Below are positions 8,150 through 17,369 of a stretch of 37,976 nucleotides of DNA, piece by piece. Each line of letters begins with the position of its first letter. The stretch's first letter is position 1. The DNA is from Alphaproteobacteria bacterium. GTDB lineage: Bacteria > Pseudomonadota > Alphaproteobacteria > Acetobacterales > Acetobacteraceae. Where the stretch lies: positions 1 to 37,976 of the forward strand of contig JAPLOJ010000302.1 in the NCBI GenBank assembly GCA_026400795.1, in the 5' to 3' direction. The notes below the pieces were generated by a model that did no database searches, had not been told where the DNA came from, and saw only the letters and a list, made by a program, of their open reading frames with translations. The position numbers and the translations under genes were made by a program.

Positions 8150-9568
8150 TCAGTCAGCCACGGCCGTTGCCGGCATCTGCCCTGGAATGGGCGGCACCGA
8201 AACACCTGCGGCACGGTATTCATGAAGTTTGTTGCGCAGGGTGCGGATGGAAATGCCGAGCATTTCCGCCGCACGCGTGCGATTGCCCAGGCAGTGCGAG
8301 AGAGTTTCCAGGATCAATTCCCGCTCCACCTCCTCCATCCGGCGCCCAACCAGCGCCGCAGCGTTGCGGGGCGCGGGCGACGTGGCCGCAGCTTGTGCCG
8401 GCGCCATTGGTGCCGGTGAAGCTTCTGGCATGGCGGCCGTGATCGGGGCCGCCATGGCAGCCACGCTACTGGGCGTCATCAATTCAATGGCATCGGCACC
8501 AATCGCGCTGCCTTCTGCCAAAAGCACGGCGCGATGAATGGCGTTTTCCAATTCGCGCACATTGCCCGGCCAGGGATGGTGCAACAGCATGGCTTCAGCT
8601 TCAGGCGTCAGCAGGCGATGGGGCAAGCCATTCGCCTGGGCATAGCGTTCAGCAAAATAGCGCGCGAGAGGCAGGATATCAGCCAGCCTTTCACGGAGCG
8701 CTGGAATACGGAGCCGCACCACGGCCAGGCGGAAATAAAGGTCTTCGCGGAAACGGCCCTTGGCGACTTCCACCTGAAGATCACGATGCGTGGCGGCCAG
8801 GATACGCACATCAATGCGAATGGGCGCGCCACCGCCCAGGCGATCTATTTCGCGTTCCTGGATGGCGCGCAGGATCTTCGCCTGAAGGCGGGGATCCATT
8901 TCGCCGATTTCATCCAGCAGCAGCGTGCCGCCATTGGCCTGTTCGAATTTGCCCTTGCGCGCCGCAACGGCGCCGGAAAAGGCGCCCTTCTCATGGCCGA
9001 ATAATTCGCTTTCCAGCAGCGCTTCCGGCAGCGCCGCGCAATTCAGCGCGACAAAAGCGCCATTGGCGCGGCGCGATGCCGCGTGCATATGCCGCGCCAG
9101 CACTTCCTTGCCCGTGCCGCTTTCCCCCGTGATCAGCACCGATGCATCGGCCCGCGCAATCTGGGTGGCGCGATCCAGCAGCGTCACCATGGACGGGTCC
9201 TTGACGACGGGCTTTTCAGCCTCACCCGCCACGGTTTGCAGCATGGCGGCAATCAGTTCCGCATCGGGCGGCAGCGGCAGGAATTCCTTGGCGCCGGCAC
9301 GAATGGCGCGTACCGCGGCTTCGGCATCATTGGGTCGGCCGCAGGCAATGACCGGGCAGGCGATGCGTTCTTCCGCCAGGCAGGAAATCAGCCAGCCCAC
9401 ATCATGCGTCACATCACAAAGCACCAGATCAGCGCCATCCGCGCGCAGTTTCGCAAGCCCGGCTGCCGCCCCTTCGGCGACCGTCAGACGCGCGCCACGC
9501 GCAACCGCAATGCGCGCCGCCTGGCCGAGTTCCGCTTCCAACGACCCGATGATCAGTACCCGCGCCAT
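8150..9568 (-). CDS. flbD: Sigma-54-dependent flagellar activator FlbD
   Basis: A 472-aa NtrC-family activator. It has a receiver-like domain (1-~120), an AAA+ domain with Walker A GESGTGKE (148-155) and Walker B LLLDE (216-220), and a C-terminal Fis-type helix-turn-helix (GNRTRAAEMLGISIRTLRNK). The receiver end AGAKEFLPLPPDAELIAA and the C-terminus match Caulobacter FlbD, which drives hook and filament genes and represses fliF. The acidic pair expected near the N-terminus of an ordinary receiver is absent. The sigma-54 contact loop reads GAFSGA (195-200) instead of GAFTGA. Candidate target promoters are at 15820-15834 and 15941-15956. It follows fliN by one base, as in Caulobacter. Confidence 0.92.
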   Translation of the reverse strand: MARVLIIGSLEAELGQAARIAVARGARLTVAEGAAAGLAKLRADGADLVLCDVTHDVGWLISCLAEERIACPVIACGRPNDAEAAVRAIRAGAKEFLPLPPDAELIAAMLQTVAGEAEKPVVKDPSMVTLLDRATQIARADASVLITGESGTGKEVLARHMHAASRRANGAFVALNCAALPEALLESELFGHEKGAFSGAVAARKGKFEQANGGTLLLDEIGEMDPRLQAKILRAIQEREIDRLGGGAPIRIDVRILAATHRDLQVEVAKGRFREDLYFRLAVVRLRIPALRERLADILPLARYFAERYAQANGLPHRLLTPEAEAMLLHHPWPGNVRELENAIHRAVLLAEGSAIGADAIELMTPSSVAAMAAPITAAMPEASPAPMAPAQAAATSPAPRNAAALVGRRMEEVERELILETLSHCLGNRTRAAEMLGISIRTLRNKLHEYRAAGVSVPPIPGQMPATAVAD

Positions 9569-9569
9569 A

Positions 9570-9896
9570 TCACCCGCCGCGGTCTGACTTCACAATTTCG
9601 GTCATGGTGATACCAAGCCGATTATCATCCACCATCACCACTTCGCCGCGCGCCACCAGACGGTTATTGACGTAGATGTCCACCGCCTCACCCAGGCGGC
9701 GATCGAGTTCCACCACGGCGCCGCGGCCAAGCTTCAGCAGTTGGCTGACCTGCATGGTGGCGCGGCCCAGCACGGCGCTGATCTGCACGGGAATGTCATA
9801 AACCGCATCCAGGTCGCGCATGGTGCCGGTTGGGGCTGCCGGGCGCTGGTCCTGCGGCGGCGGCGCCATGGCTTCAAAATTATCCGATCCACTCAT
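9570..9896 (-). CDS. fliN: Flagellar motor switch protein FliN
   Basis: A 108-aa protein with a single SpoA domain: DIPVQISAVLGRATMQVSQLLKLGRGAVVELDR, then VDIYVNNRLVARGEVVMVDDNRLGITMTEI. FliN forms the base of the C-ring with FliM and binds the export ATPase regulator FliH. The ~25-residue Pro/Ala-rich N-terminal extension is typical. FliM is not in this window. A 67-bp gap to fliH is the only sizeable one inside the operon; no promoter is recognised in it. Confidence 0.95.
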   Translation of the reverse strand: MSGSDNFEAMAPPPQDQRPAAPTGTMRDLDAVYDIPVQISAVLGRATMQVSQLLKLGRGAVVELDRRLGEAVDIYVNNRLVARGEVVMVDDNRLGITMTEIVKSDRGG

Positions 9897-9963
9897 TTCA
9901 TTTTATCCTAGGGCTTGGGCCTTCCGAGAGCTGGCCTGTTTCGGGTGACGGGCCGGCGCAAGG

Positions 9964-10623
9964 TCAGCCCTTTTGAAGTGTGGGTTCAAGGCCAAGGCCG
10001 GCGGCATTGAGTGCCTCAGCCATGGCGGCGCGGCGGGCAGCGATATCAAATTCGGCGCCACCGCCCTGCCAGATAGCGCGCGCATCGCCCGGCGCAAGCG
10101 CTGCATCCGGCACCAGCGTGACGGCAAGATCAGCCACCAGCGCTCGCACATCCTCAATCAGGCTTGGGGCGATATACAAATGCGCCTCTGGCAGAAAGGC
10201 CAATGCCGGGCGCAGCCTTTCGGCGAAATCGGCAACCAGCGCCGCACTTTGCTGGGCGGCAAGGCCCGGCAGAGCCGCATCCAACATGGCAAGTGCCACG
10301 CGCGCCACGCCGTTGCTGGCTTCAGCCGCGATCTCCGCCGAGGCTTGCTGGCTCGCGGCAAGGCTTTTGGCGATCTGCGCCAGGCTTTCCCCGGCGCGCT
10401 GCGCTGCTTCCTGCGTCATGGAAGCGCGGCCGGCGGCGAAGCCATCTTCCCGCGCTGAAGCCGCGACAGCGCGCAGCGTTTCTTCCATGGGGTCAGGTTC
10501 GGGCGGTGGCGGCGGCATCCGGGCCGCCTCCGCCCGCGCTGCGTCCAGCGCCTCGATCAGCGACGTGGGCGCGAAATCGCGTTTCAGTGCAACACGCGTG
10601 ACGGGAACAAAGCCGTCTGACAT
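9964..10623 (-). CDS. fliH: FliH/FlbE-like flagellar assembly protein
   Basis: A 219-aa Ala-rich protein in the position of Caulobacter flbE between fliG and fliN. FliH negatively regulates the export ATPase FliI and tethers it to the C-ring through FliN. Identification rests on position and architecture: a variable Pro-rich N-terminal part (PPPPPEPDP), a long helical middle of AAREDGFAAGRASMTQEAAQRAGESL type, and a C-terminal domain with EAHLYIAPSLIEDVRALVAD like the FliH/HrpE end. Similarity is weak, as usual for this family. ATG at 10623 overlaps the fliG stop (TGATG); the TTG one codon upstream is less likely. Confidence 0.75.
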   Translation of the reverse strand: MSDGFVPVTRVALKRDFAPTSLIEALDAARAEAARMPPPPPEPDPMEETLRAVAASAREDGFAAGRASMTQEAAQRAGESLAQIAKSLAASQQASAEIAAEASNGVARVALAMLDAALPGLAAQQSAALVADFAERLRPALAFLPEAHLYIAPSLIEDVRALVADLAVTLVPDAALAPGDARAIWQGGGAEFDIAARRAAMAEALNAAGLGLEPTLQKG

Positions 10624-11621
10624 CAATACACCATCTCGTCCTCACGCCCTTCCTGGAGCGTGATCTGACCCTGGGCGGCAAGGTCCTTCGCCATCACAAC
10701 CACGGCAGCCTGCGCCTCATCCACCTCACGCAGCCTGACGGGGCCAAGACCGGCAAGGTCTTCCTTGAACATCTTGCCGGCACGTTCGCTCATGTTTTTG
10801 AGGAAAAGGTCGCGCAATGCTTCCGATGCGCCCTTCAGCGCCAGCAGCAATTGTTCCTTGGGCACATTGCGAATCAGCACCTGCACGCCCATGCCATCCA
10901 AGCGCACAAGATCATCGAAGGTGAACATCAGCGCGCGGATACGCTCAGCGGCGTCGCGATTGCGTTCTTCAAGCGCGGCCAGGATGCGGCTTTCCGATTG
11001 GCGGTCCAGGTTGTTGAAGATTTCCGCCATCATTTCATGCGCATCGCGGCGCTGCGCGCGCGCGAGGTTGGACATGAACTCCGCTTTCAGGGTCTTTTCA
11101 ACGCCCTCAAGCGCTTCCTTCTGTACGCTTTCCATCCGCAGCATGCGCATGACCACTTCCATGGCGAAGCTTTCCGGCAGCATGGACAGCACGCGCGCCG
11201 CATGTTCGGACTTCACCTTGGTCAGCACCACTGCAACGGTCTGAGGATATTCGTTCTTGAGGTAATTCGCCAGCACAGCCTCATTCACATTGCCGAGCTT
11301 GTCCCACATGGTCCGACCGGCTGGGCCGCGGATTTCTTCCATGATCTGCGAAACGCGTTCGCGCGGCAGGGTGCGCAGCAGCATACGTTCCGTGGTTTCC
11401 CATGAGCCGACAAGATTGCCGGTCTGGCCGATTGAATCGGTGAATTCGCGCGCCAGTTCCTCAACCGCCACCGCCGACACGGTGCCAAGGCTCGCCATGG
11501 CCTGAGAGATATCGCGGATTTCATCCTCATGCATCATGGCGAAAAGCTTGGAGGCATGTTCCTCACCCACCGCCAACATGAAGGTCGCGGCCTTTTGCGG
11601 GCCGGTCATCTTGCCGCTCAT
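10623..11621 (-). CDS. fliG: Flagellar motor switch protein FliG
   Basis: A 332-aa C-ring protein that couples stator ion flow to rotor torque. N-terminal [23 protein letters not shown] binds the MS ring. The middle domain has [14 protein letters not shown], matching the EHPQ motif (here EYPQ) that contacts FliM. The C-terminal torque domain has [22 protein letters not shown] with alternating charges, and [22 protein letters not shown]. Length is normal. The ATG overlaps the fliF stop by four bases (ATGA) and the stop overlaps fliH by one. Confidence 0.96.
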   Translation of the reverse strand: MSGKMTGPQKAATFMLAVGEEHASKLFAMMHEDEIRDISQAMASLGTVSAVAVEELAREFTDSIGQTGNLVGSWETTERMLLRTLPRERVSQIMEEIRGPAGRTMWDKLGNVNEAVLANYLKNEYPQTVAVVLTKVKSEHAARVLSMLPESFAMEVVMRMLRMESVQKEALEGVEKTLKAEFMSNLARAQRRDAHEMMAEIFNNLDRQSESRILAALEERNRDAAERIRALMFTFDDLVRLDGMGVQVLIRNVPKEQLLLALKGASEALRDLFLKNMSERAGKMFKEDLAGLGPVRLREVDEAQAAVVVMAKDLAAQGQITLQEGREDEMVY

Positions 11622-13243
11622 GCCGGTTCCTCCGGTGGGGCAATCCAGCGTCTGATGACGTTGAGCGATTGTTCGGGGTTACTCTCCACCAATTGCTGAA
11701 TCTGATTGATGGAGGAAGCCCGCATCTGCCCCTGCACCATGGACAGCGTCACCATACCATCCTGTTCAGCGCCGCCAGCTGCAGTCACTGCGGGCAAGCC
11801 GCCGCCAGCCCCGGTAAGTGCGGCACCACCCGCCGCCCCGGCAAGCGCGCCACCTGGTGCCGGCTTGGCCAGCGTCACCAAACGCCGCACCGCTGGCCGC
11901 CCCAACAACAGAATGGCGATCAGCGCAACCAGGGCAAAAAGCGCACTTTCGATGATGCGCGCGACAGAGGATGAGGTGAAGGCGATATCGAAGAAACTGC
12001 GTTCAGCAGTATCCACCGGCAAGGGTGGTTCGGCGAAGCGCATCGCCACCACTTCTACCTTATCGCCCCGGCGTTCATCGAAACCAACGGAGCTCCGCAC
12101 CAAGGTGGCGATCCGCGCCAGTTCTTCGGCCGAGCGCTCTCGGTACTGGGGCGCACCATTGGCCTGGGGTTCCCAAACGCCATCCACCAGCACACCGATA
12201 CTGATGCGTCGGACAATAGGCTGATCACGCGTTGTGCTGCGCGTGGTGCGGCCGATTTCGAAATTGGTGGTTTCTTCCTGTCGGCTTTCCTGTGTACTGC
12301 CTGGGCTGTTTTCATTGCCAGGCAGGTTGTTCTGCACCGTTGTCGGCGCCGATTCTGAACCACGCGAGTTTTCCTGCACGCTCTGCTGGCTGCGCGCCAC
12401 CTGATTATCGGGATCGAAGCGTTCTTCCGTGATCTGGACGCGGTCAAAATCCATATCCACGGAGGCTTCGGCCCGCACCCGCCCCGGGCCAAGGCTGCGT
12501 TCCAACATTTCCTCAACAGAACGCGCCAAACGCAGTTCCTGGCTACGCCGAATTTCATCTTGAGATGCCGCCGCCGCCGGGCCGGATAATGCCTGACCGC
12601 CGCGCGCCAGAAGCGCCCCGCGGGAATCAACAATGGAAACATTCTGCGGCCGCAGCCCAGGAACGCCAGTGGAGACCAGATGCAGCACGGCCTGGATCGC
12701 TTCCCGATCAAGACGCTGGGCGCCCTGCATGGTCAGCATCACGGAAGCCTGAGCATCGCCGCGTTCACGCGAAAAAGCTTCACGTCGCGGCAGAACCAGA
12801 TGCACGCGCGCCGCGCGCACCCCGGCTAGGGAGGCAATGCTGCGTGCCAATTCACCTTCCATGGCGCGCACACGATTCATGTCCTGCTGGAAGGGTGTGG
12901 TGGTCAGACTTTCATTGCGGTCAAAGATTTCGTAGCCGACATTACCACCCGCTGGCAGGCCTTCACGCGCAAGCGAAAGCCGCACCCGCCCCACCTGGTC
13001 ATCTGGGACCATGATCCGAGTGCCATTACCCTCAACGCGATACGGAACCTTGGCGCGGTCAAGCGCCGCGATTACCTGCCCGGCATCGCGCTGTTCCAAA
13101 TCGGCGTACAGAAGCCCCATGACGGGCTGACTAGCGCGAACCACAAGCCAGACCATTAGCCCAAGCACTAGCATTGCCGTGCCAGCCAAGGCTCCCAAAC
13201 GCCAAAGCCCCAAGGCGCGCAATTGAGCGCCGAAATTCCCCAT
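11618..13243 (-). CDS. fliF: Flagellar MS-ring protein FliF
   Basis: About 541 aa, the MS-ring subunit on which the basal body is built. The first transmembrane helix is at ~17-40 ([16 protein letters not shown]) and the second near residue 430 ([19 protein letters not shown]). Between them lie the YscJ/FliF ring-building domains ([27 protein letters not shown]) and a low-complexity Ser/Asn/Glu stretch. The C-terminal tail binds FliG. The start is either GTG 13246 or ATG 13243; an AGAAGG ribosome site at 13253-13258 serves both, and ATG is preferred. It heads the operon running to flhG. Confidence 0.95.
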   Translation of the reverse strand: MGNFGAQLRALGLWRLGALAGTAMLVLGLMVWLVVRASQPVMGLLYADLEQRDAGQVIAALDRAKVPYRVEGNGTRIMVPDDQVGRVRLSLAREGLPAGGNVGYEIFDRNESLTTTPFQQDMNRVRAMEGELARSIASLAGVRAARVHLVLPRREAFSRERGDAQASVMLTMQGAQRLDREAIQAVLHLVSTGVPGLRPQNVSIVDSRGALLARGGQALSGPAAAASQDEIRRSQELRLARSVEEMLERSLGPGRVRAEASVDMDFDRVQITEERFDPDNQVARSQQSVQENSRGSESAPTTVQNNLPGNENSPGSTQESRQEETTNFEIGRTTRSTTRDQPIVRRISIGVLVDGVWEPQANGAPQYRERSAEELARIATLVRSSVGFDERRGDKVEVVAMRFAEPPLPVDTAERSFFDIAFTSSSVARIIESALFALVALIAILLLGRPAVRRLVTLAKPAPGGALAGAAGGAALTGAGGGLPAVTAAGGAEQDGMVTLSMVQGQMRASSINQIQQLVESNPEQSLNVIRRWIAPPEEPA

Positions 13244-13246
13244 CAC

Positions 13247-13622
13247 CCCGAACCTTCTATTCCAGGCATCCCATGGGCCAAACCCACACCTGGATTGTCC
13301 TTGCTACCCCATAATAGGCAAAAATTTCCGTAATAGAAACTAAAAATATAAAAGTGGCATTTTGTCAAAAATTACAAACAGGGCTTTCTGTTGAAAAAAT
13401 TATACAATCCCATGATATCGCTCAAGCTTGGGCCCGATCCGCAGCCTTACGGATGGCCGGAAAAGGCCGGCATAAGCGCAGAACGTGTCTGCCAAGCATC
13501 CACCCGCCAGACATGTCCAGGCGAATGTCCTGTTCGCGCCCGCTGGATGAAAATGCCGAAAAGCCCTTATTTTATCACATTTTCGTCTCGGTTCAGCAAT
13601 CCCCGCTTGGCGCCAGGGTAGG
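13247..13622. promoter_or_regulatory. AT-rich gap upstream of the fliF operon and downstream of flgD
   Basis: A 376-bp gap with no recognisable gene, clearly AT-rich between about 13310 and 13420. On the minus strand, facing fliF, a perfect TTGACA lies at 13368-13363, with TTTAGT 18 bases further on as a poor -10. An inverted repeat AACAG-GGCTTT-CTGTT lies near 13376-13391. GGCAAAAATT (13317-13326) recurs in the fliC leader at 20241-20250. The half nearest flgD has GGCCGG direct repeats (13455-13470) and no clear terminator. The promoter itself is a guess; that the gap must hold the operon's promoter follows from layout. Confidence 0.4.
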
Positions 13623-14282
13623 CTAGCTTCCGCTCCGAACGCTCCGCAGTTTGTCGAAGCTGGACTGCAATTGACCAAGAATAAGCTTCAGATCACCCCC
13701 TGCCCGCTCGGCCCCGGTTACGGTCCCGACCGTGGTGAAGGGAAGCGCTTCAACCTTGCCGCCGGCGCCAAACCCGGTGACGCTGGCTTTATAGGCGCCA
13801 TCCGGCACGGAGGCGCCATCGGTGCCCCTGCCATTCCAGGACCAGTTGGAGGCTGCGCTGCCAAGCTGCACCGTATCCTGGCGAATGATACGACCGCCGC
13901 TGCCCCGAATGGTGACCTGAGCCATTTGCGAGGCACCAGCCGCGGGCAACCTCAGCGCCCCAGTGCCACCTTGCAGGGTGATCTGATCCGCCTCTACCTC
14001 CACCTTCTGGCCGATCAGCGGCGCGCTGGCGGTAAGCTGAGACGCTTGCTCCAGGTTGATCAAGCGCTGAAGGTTCTGGTTCATGGCGATTTGCTGTTCA
14101 ACCGACGAAAACTGCACCAATTGATTGGTCATCTGGTTGGTGTCCAACGGATCGGTCGGGCTTTGATTCTTGATCTGCGTGGTCAGCAGCTTCAGGAAGG
14201 TGTTGAAATCCCCAGCAAGCCGCGGGCTTTGCGCGGTGCTGCTGGCAGCATTGGCGGACAGGGTGGAAATGGAAGCGGACAT
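13623..14282 (-). CDS. flgD: Flagellar hook cap (basal-body rod modification) protein FlgD
   Basis: A 219-aa hook scaffolding protein that caps the growing hook and helps FlgE polymerise. The N-terminal part has the signature FNTFLKLLTTQIKNQSPTDPLDTNQMTNQLVQFSSVEQQIAMN, the most conserved stretch of FlgD. The C-terminal part has FlgD Ig-like features: TIRGSGGRIIRQDTVQLG and WSWNGRGTDGASVPDGAYKASVTG. Length is normal. It lies 14 bases after fliK and probably shares its sigma-54 promoter at 15820-15834. Its product works with FlgE, encoded on the opposite strand. Confidence 0.96.
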   Translation of the reverse strand: MSASISTLSANAASSTAQSPRLAGDFNTFLKLLTTQIKNQSPTDPLDTNQMTNQLVQFSSVEQQIAMNQNLQRLINLEQASQLTASAPLIGQKVEVEADQITLQGGTGALRLPAAGASQMAQVTIRGSGGRIIRQDTVQLGSAASNWSWNGRGTDGASVPDGAYKASVTGFGAGGKVEALPFTTVGTVTGAERAGGDLKLILGQLQSSFDKLRSVRSGS

Positions 14283-14296
14283 GGTTCGGTTTCCGT

Positions 14297-15709
14297 TCAG
14301 ACAGCGATGTCAAGCAGGGAAGTGGCGCTGCGCGCCTGGTTGGAGATGGGTGCCAAGGGGCGTTCGGCTTCAAGCCCGGTAGCCTGGCCGGGGAAGCGCT
14401 GCCCCCCCTGATGCGCAGCTCCGTGATGCTGCTGGCGGCCTTGGTCCGAGGCGAGAGAGAAGGAAAGCGACCGCGCCACATCCCCAAGCCCAGCCTGGGT
14501 CAGGGCGCGGTCCAATTCGCGCTGGTCGCGTTGTAGCAGGGCCAAGGTTTCGGGCCGCTCCGCCACAATGCGGACTTGCCCGGCATCCTTGCCCTGACCG
14601 ATGCTGACTTCGACCCGGCCAAGCTCTCCGGGGTCAAGCGCGATGGTCAGCGCTTCATCCCCGCGCCCAAGCACGAGCGAAACCACCACCGGGGCAAGTT
14701 GGCGCGCGGGCGGGGGCGCGGGCATGTCCCGCGCCACGGCGCTTGTCAGCGGCGCATCGGTGCGTTGTAGCGTGCCATCGGGCAATGCAAAGCCAGGCGC
14801 CTGAAGAGCAAGGCCATCCGCACGCCCTTCTCCTGAGGTCTTGGTGCCGGCAGTTTTGGCCGCTTCCAGGCTGACCAGACTGAAGCGCGCCTCTGCCCCT
14901 TCCGCGGCCATGATGATGTTCAGCGCGGGCGCTGCCTCGGTGGTGGCAAGGGCCTGGGCAAGCAGCGCCGCCGAAGTGGCCTGCTTTTCGAACTGCGCCA
15001 CGTTATCCCTGGCAGCAATCGCGTTGTCCTTCGCGCTGGCCGCACCCTTGCGGGCGCTGCTTGGGGTTTGCGGCGTCTGACCGGCCTGCTGCGCGGCCAT
15101 CTGCCCCGGCGCTGTGGCTAGGGCGGCGACAAGGCTTTCCTGCTGCGCTTCGGCGCCTTCCGGCGTGCCATGGCCGGCGAAATTCGATGTCAGCGCTTGG
15201 GCCGAAGGCGTAAGAACAGGCTGAGCTTTGGCCTCCGCTTCCGCTTCACCCAAGGGAATTTGTGCCACGCCATTCGGCGTAAGGGCGCCAGTGGCCGGCA
15301 CGGATGCGGGCTGCCCACCCGGCATTTCCTGAGCGAGTTGCGGCGTCGCGGCTTGCAGGCTCCATGCGCCTTGGGGAAGGGCGGCCGCGCTCACCAATGG
15401 CGTAGATGATGGCACTTCCGGCGCAGCCAACTCGGCTGGCGCGTCAGCCGTTTTTTCACCCGCGGCAGACAGATGCGATGCCGCCGCCTCGGCCTCGGCC
15501 TCCGGCTTAGCGGCTTCTTGAAATGGGCGTTCTGCGGGTTTGGCTTGTGGGGGTTCCTGCGCGGCTTTTTCTTCCGGCGCCGGCATGTCAAGCGCCTCAC
15601 GCAACCGTCCCTGAAAGCCCGCCTCATCCTTCAAAGCAGGCCGCGCTGCACCAGAAGACGCAGCGCTGGCAGCAGGCATCGGTAGGGGCGCAGAAGCTGT
15701 TTCCAACAT
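14297..15709 (-). CDS. fliK: Flagellar hook-length control protein FliK
   Basis: A 470-aa protein that measures the hook and triggers the FlhB specificity switch. The first ~320 residues are Ala/Pro/Glu-rich and low in complexity, as is usual for the ruler part. The C-terminal Flg_hook domain is recognisable: RQLAPVVVSLVLGRGDEALTIALDPGELGRVEVSI, then VRIVAERPETLALLQRDQRELDRALTQAGL. That 'LxPxELGxVxV ... LLQxDxxxLxxxLxxAGL' pattern supports the call. ATG at 15707-15709. A good sigma-54 promoter match sits about 110 bp upstream. Confidence 0.88.
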   Translation of the reverse strand: MLETASAPLPMPAASAASSGAARPALKDEAGFQGRLREALDMPAPEEKAAQEPPQAKPAERPFQEAAKPEAEAEAAASHLSAAGEKTADAPAELAAPEVPSSTPLVSAAALPQGAWSLQAATPQLAQEMPGGQPASVPATGALTPNGVAQIPLGEAEAEAKAQPVLTPSAQALTSNFAGHGTPEGAEAQQESLVAALATAPGQMAAQQAGQTPQTPSSARKGAASAKDNAIAARDNVAQFEKQATSAALLAQALATTEAAPALNIIMAAEGAEARFSLVSLEAAKTAGTKTSGEGRADGLALQAPGFALPDGTLQRTDAPLTSAVARDMPAPPPARQLAPVVVSLVLGRGDEALTIALDPGELGRVEVSIGQGKDAGQVRIVAERPETLALLQRDQRELDRALTQAGLGDVARSLSFSLASDQGRQQHHGAAHQGGQRFPGQATGLEAERPLAPISNQARSATSLLDIAV

Positions 15710-15819
15710 TCAAAAATCCAAATCACAGGTTCGGCCGAAGTTTCCGGCCCCGTCCCCGCCCAGCGCCAGCCTAAAGCCGGTGGCCAAACCGCAGGACGAT
15801 CCTCGGCCAGCAAAGGTCA

Positions 15820-15834
15820 GCAAGGGCCGGGCCA
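15820..15834 (-). promoter_or_regulatory. Sigma-54 promoter for fliK-flgD
   Basis: Read on the minus strand the site is TGGCCC-GGCCC-TTGC, against the consensus TGGCAC-N5-TTGC: one mismatch in the -24 box, with the obligatory GG and GC at the correct 10-base separation. It faces fliK, 110 bases from its ATG. A second, oppositely directed sigma-54 match for flgE lies 106 bases away, so FlbD bound between them could serve both. Confidence 0.65.
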
Positions 15835-15940
15835 GCCTTTCAGGCGCGTGATGCGGCAGGAATTGCCGCTCAATGCGCAATACTTGCCCTGGAGTGACGG
15901 GATTTGCCCCAGGCTTTCCCGGCCCGGAGCATGGTTTGGC

Positions 15941-15956
15941 TGGCATGGCGTTTGCG
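15941..15956 (+). promoter_or_regulatory. Sigma-54 promoter for flgE-flgK-flgL
   Basis: TGGCATGGCGTTTGCG: -24 box TGGCAT, spacer GGCGT, -12 box TTGCG, against consensus TGGCAC-N5-TTGCA. GG and GC are 10 bases apart as required. The predicted start near 15967 leaves a leader of about 55 bases, with an AGGAG ribosome site at 16009-16013 and the flgE ATG at 16022. Hook genes are classic sigma-54/FlbD targets in alphaproteobacteria. Confidence 0.75.
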
Positions 15957-16021
15957 TGAAAGACCGTTGATTGATTCAACTTTCGTCACGTCGTCGAAAA
16001 TTTTCGGCAGGAGAATGTGCC

Positions 16022-17335
16022 ATGTCTCTATACAGTTCCATGAATACTGCGCTGAGTGGGATGAATGCCCAATCACGTGCGCTTGGACATATTTCGGATA
16101 ATGTCGCCAATTCACAAACGGTTGGCTTCAAGCGGACGGATACGAATTTCGTTTCCTATATCTCGGAAAGCAATTCCGAAACGCATCGCCCTGGCACCGT
16201 GCTGGCGCGACCCGACTTCACCAACCAGGTGCAAGGCACGATTGAGCAGGTGGAAAACCCGCTTGCCCTGGCCATTTCCGGCCAAGGCTTCTTCACCGCC
16301 GCGCTGCCGGTTGGCACGAATGCGGATGGCACAAAAAACTTCGATGCGCGCAACTTCTATACGCGCGCAGGTGATTTCAACCGCGATCGCGAAGGCTATA
16401 TGGTGAATGGCTCGGGCTATGCCTTGCAGGGTTGGCCAGTCACCAATGGCGTGGTGGACAAGACACAGCTTACGCCCATTCAGGTCAAGGAAGATGTCTT
16501 TACCCCGACGCCGACGCAGGAGCTTAACCTCACCGGCAATCTTGCTGCGGGTGGCACCACCAACCAAAGCACGTCAATTCAAGTGATTGATACGTTGGGC
16601 CGTTCCCGCGCGCTGACGCTGAGCTTTGCGCCATCAGCTTCGACTACTGATAACACTTGGACTCTATCCATTAATTCGCCGGAGGCGACGACGCCGGCGC
16701 TTGGCAGCATTAACATCCTATTCGGCAAAGATGGTGCGGTGGATCAGCCGGACGGCACGCTCGCCGAGTTTACGACCCCTACTGGCACCGTCACCGGGAC
16801 TGCCGCAGCGGCTGGATCACCAGCAACGGTCACCTTCAAGGCTGATTTTGGCCAGGGCCTCCAGACCATGACGCTCAATCTGGGTAGTTTTGGTGTCTCG
16901 GGCGGGCTTACGCAATTTGCCTCCACCGGCGCAAGTGGTCTCAGCGTCAATAGCTTCGAACAAGATGGTATCCCGCTTGGCTCTTTCTCCTCGGTCACAA
17001 CGCAGAAGAATGGCGATGTGCGGATCAATTATGACAATGGTCAGTCCCGCATTGTAGCGCGAGTGCCGGTGACGGTATTCAAGGATCCGGACAAGCTGGA
17101 CCATCTGGACGGCCAGGCCTTCCTGCGCACCACGGAAAGCGGCGAAGCGCGCGTTGTGGAAGCCGGTGAAGATGGTGCAGGGCTTCTTTCCACGCGCGCG
17201 GTTGAGCGTTCTAATGTGGATATCGCCACCGAATTTTCGAAGTTGATTCTGGCGCAGCGCGCTTATTCGGCGAATACGAAGATCGTCACCACAGTAGACG
17301 AGCTTTTGCAGGAAACGCTGAACATGCGGCGCTAA
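16022..17335 (+). CDS. flgE: Flagellar hook protein FlgE
   Basis: A 437-aa hook subunit. N-terminal MSLYSSMNTALSGMNAQSRA followed by DNVANSQTVGFKR is the flagellar rod/hook axial motif. The middle has the FlgE beta-domain with NLTGNLAAGG and IQVIDTLGRSRALTLSF. The C-terminus ends with ERSNVDIATEFSKLILAQRAYSANTKIV and LLQETLNMRR, the conserved hook-family coil. The start at 16022 is chosen over an in-frame TTG at 15971 because it has an AGGAG site eight bases upstream and gives the canonical N-terminus. flgK follows after 34 bases. Confidence 0.96.
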   Translation: MSLYSSMNTALSGMNAQSRALGHISDNVANSQTVGFKRTDTNFVSYISESNSETHRPGTVLARPDFTNQVQGTIEQVENPLALAISGQGFFTAALPVGTNADGTKNFDARNFYTRAGDFNRDREGYMVNGSGYALQGWPVTNGVVDKTQLTPIQVKEDVFTPTPTQELNLTGNLAAGGTTNQSTSIQVIDTLGRSRALTLSFAPSASTTDNTWTLSINSPEATTPALGSINILFGKDGAVDQPDGTLAEFTTPTGTVTGTAAAAGSPATVTFKADFGQGLQTMTLNLGSFGVSGGLTQFASTGASGLSVNSFEQDGIPLGSFSSVTTQKNGDVRINYDNGQSRIVARVPVTVFKDPDKLDHLDGQAFLRTTESGEARVVEAGEDGAGLLSTRAVERSNVDIATEFSKLILAQRAYSANTKIVTTVDELLQETLNMRR

Positions 17336-17369
17336 GGCCGCATGAACCATCATTGATTGGCCCTGAGAC

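Noticed and set aside
13266-13280. Sigma-54-like TGGCCC-N5-ATGC facing fliF on the minus strand
   Set aside because: The GG/GC spacing is right, but the start of transcription would fall inside the fliF ribosome-binding site, leaving a leader of under ten bases; fliF is also not expected to be a sigma-54/FlbD-activated gene.
13455-13470. Direct repeat GGCCGG-AAAA-GGCCGG downstream of flgD
   Set aside because: Too short to separate from chance in this composition, and it is not followed by a T-run that would make it a terminator.
13549-13556. GAAAATGC, matching the outer arm of the palindromic repeat
   Set aside because: Only this 8-mer matches; none of the inner inverted repeat or the opposite arm is present, so it is not called a third copy.
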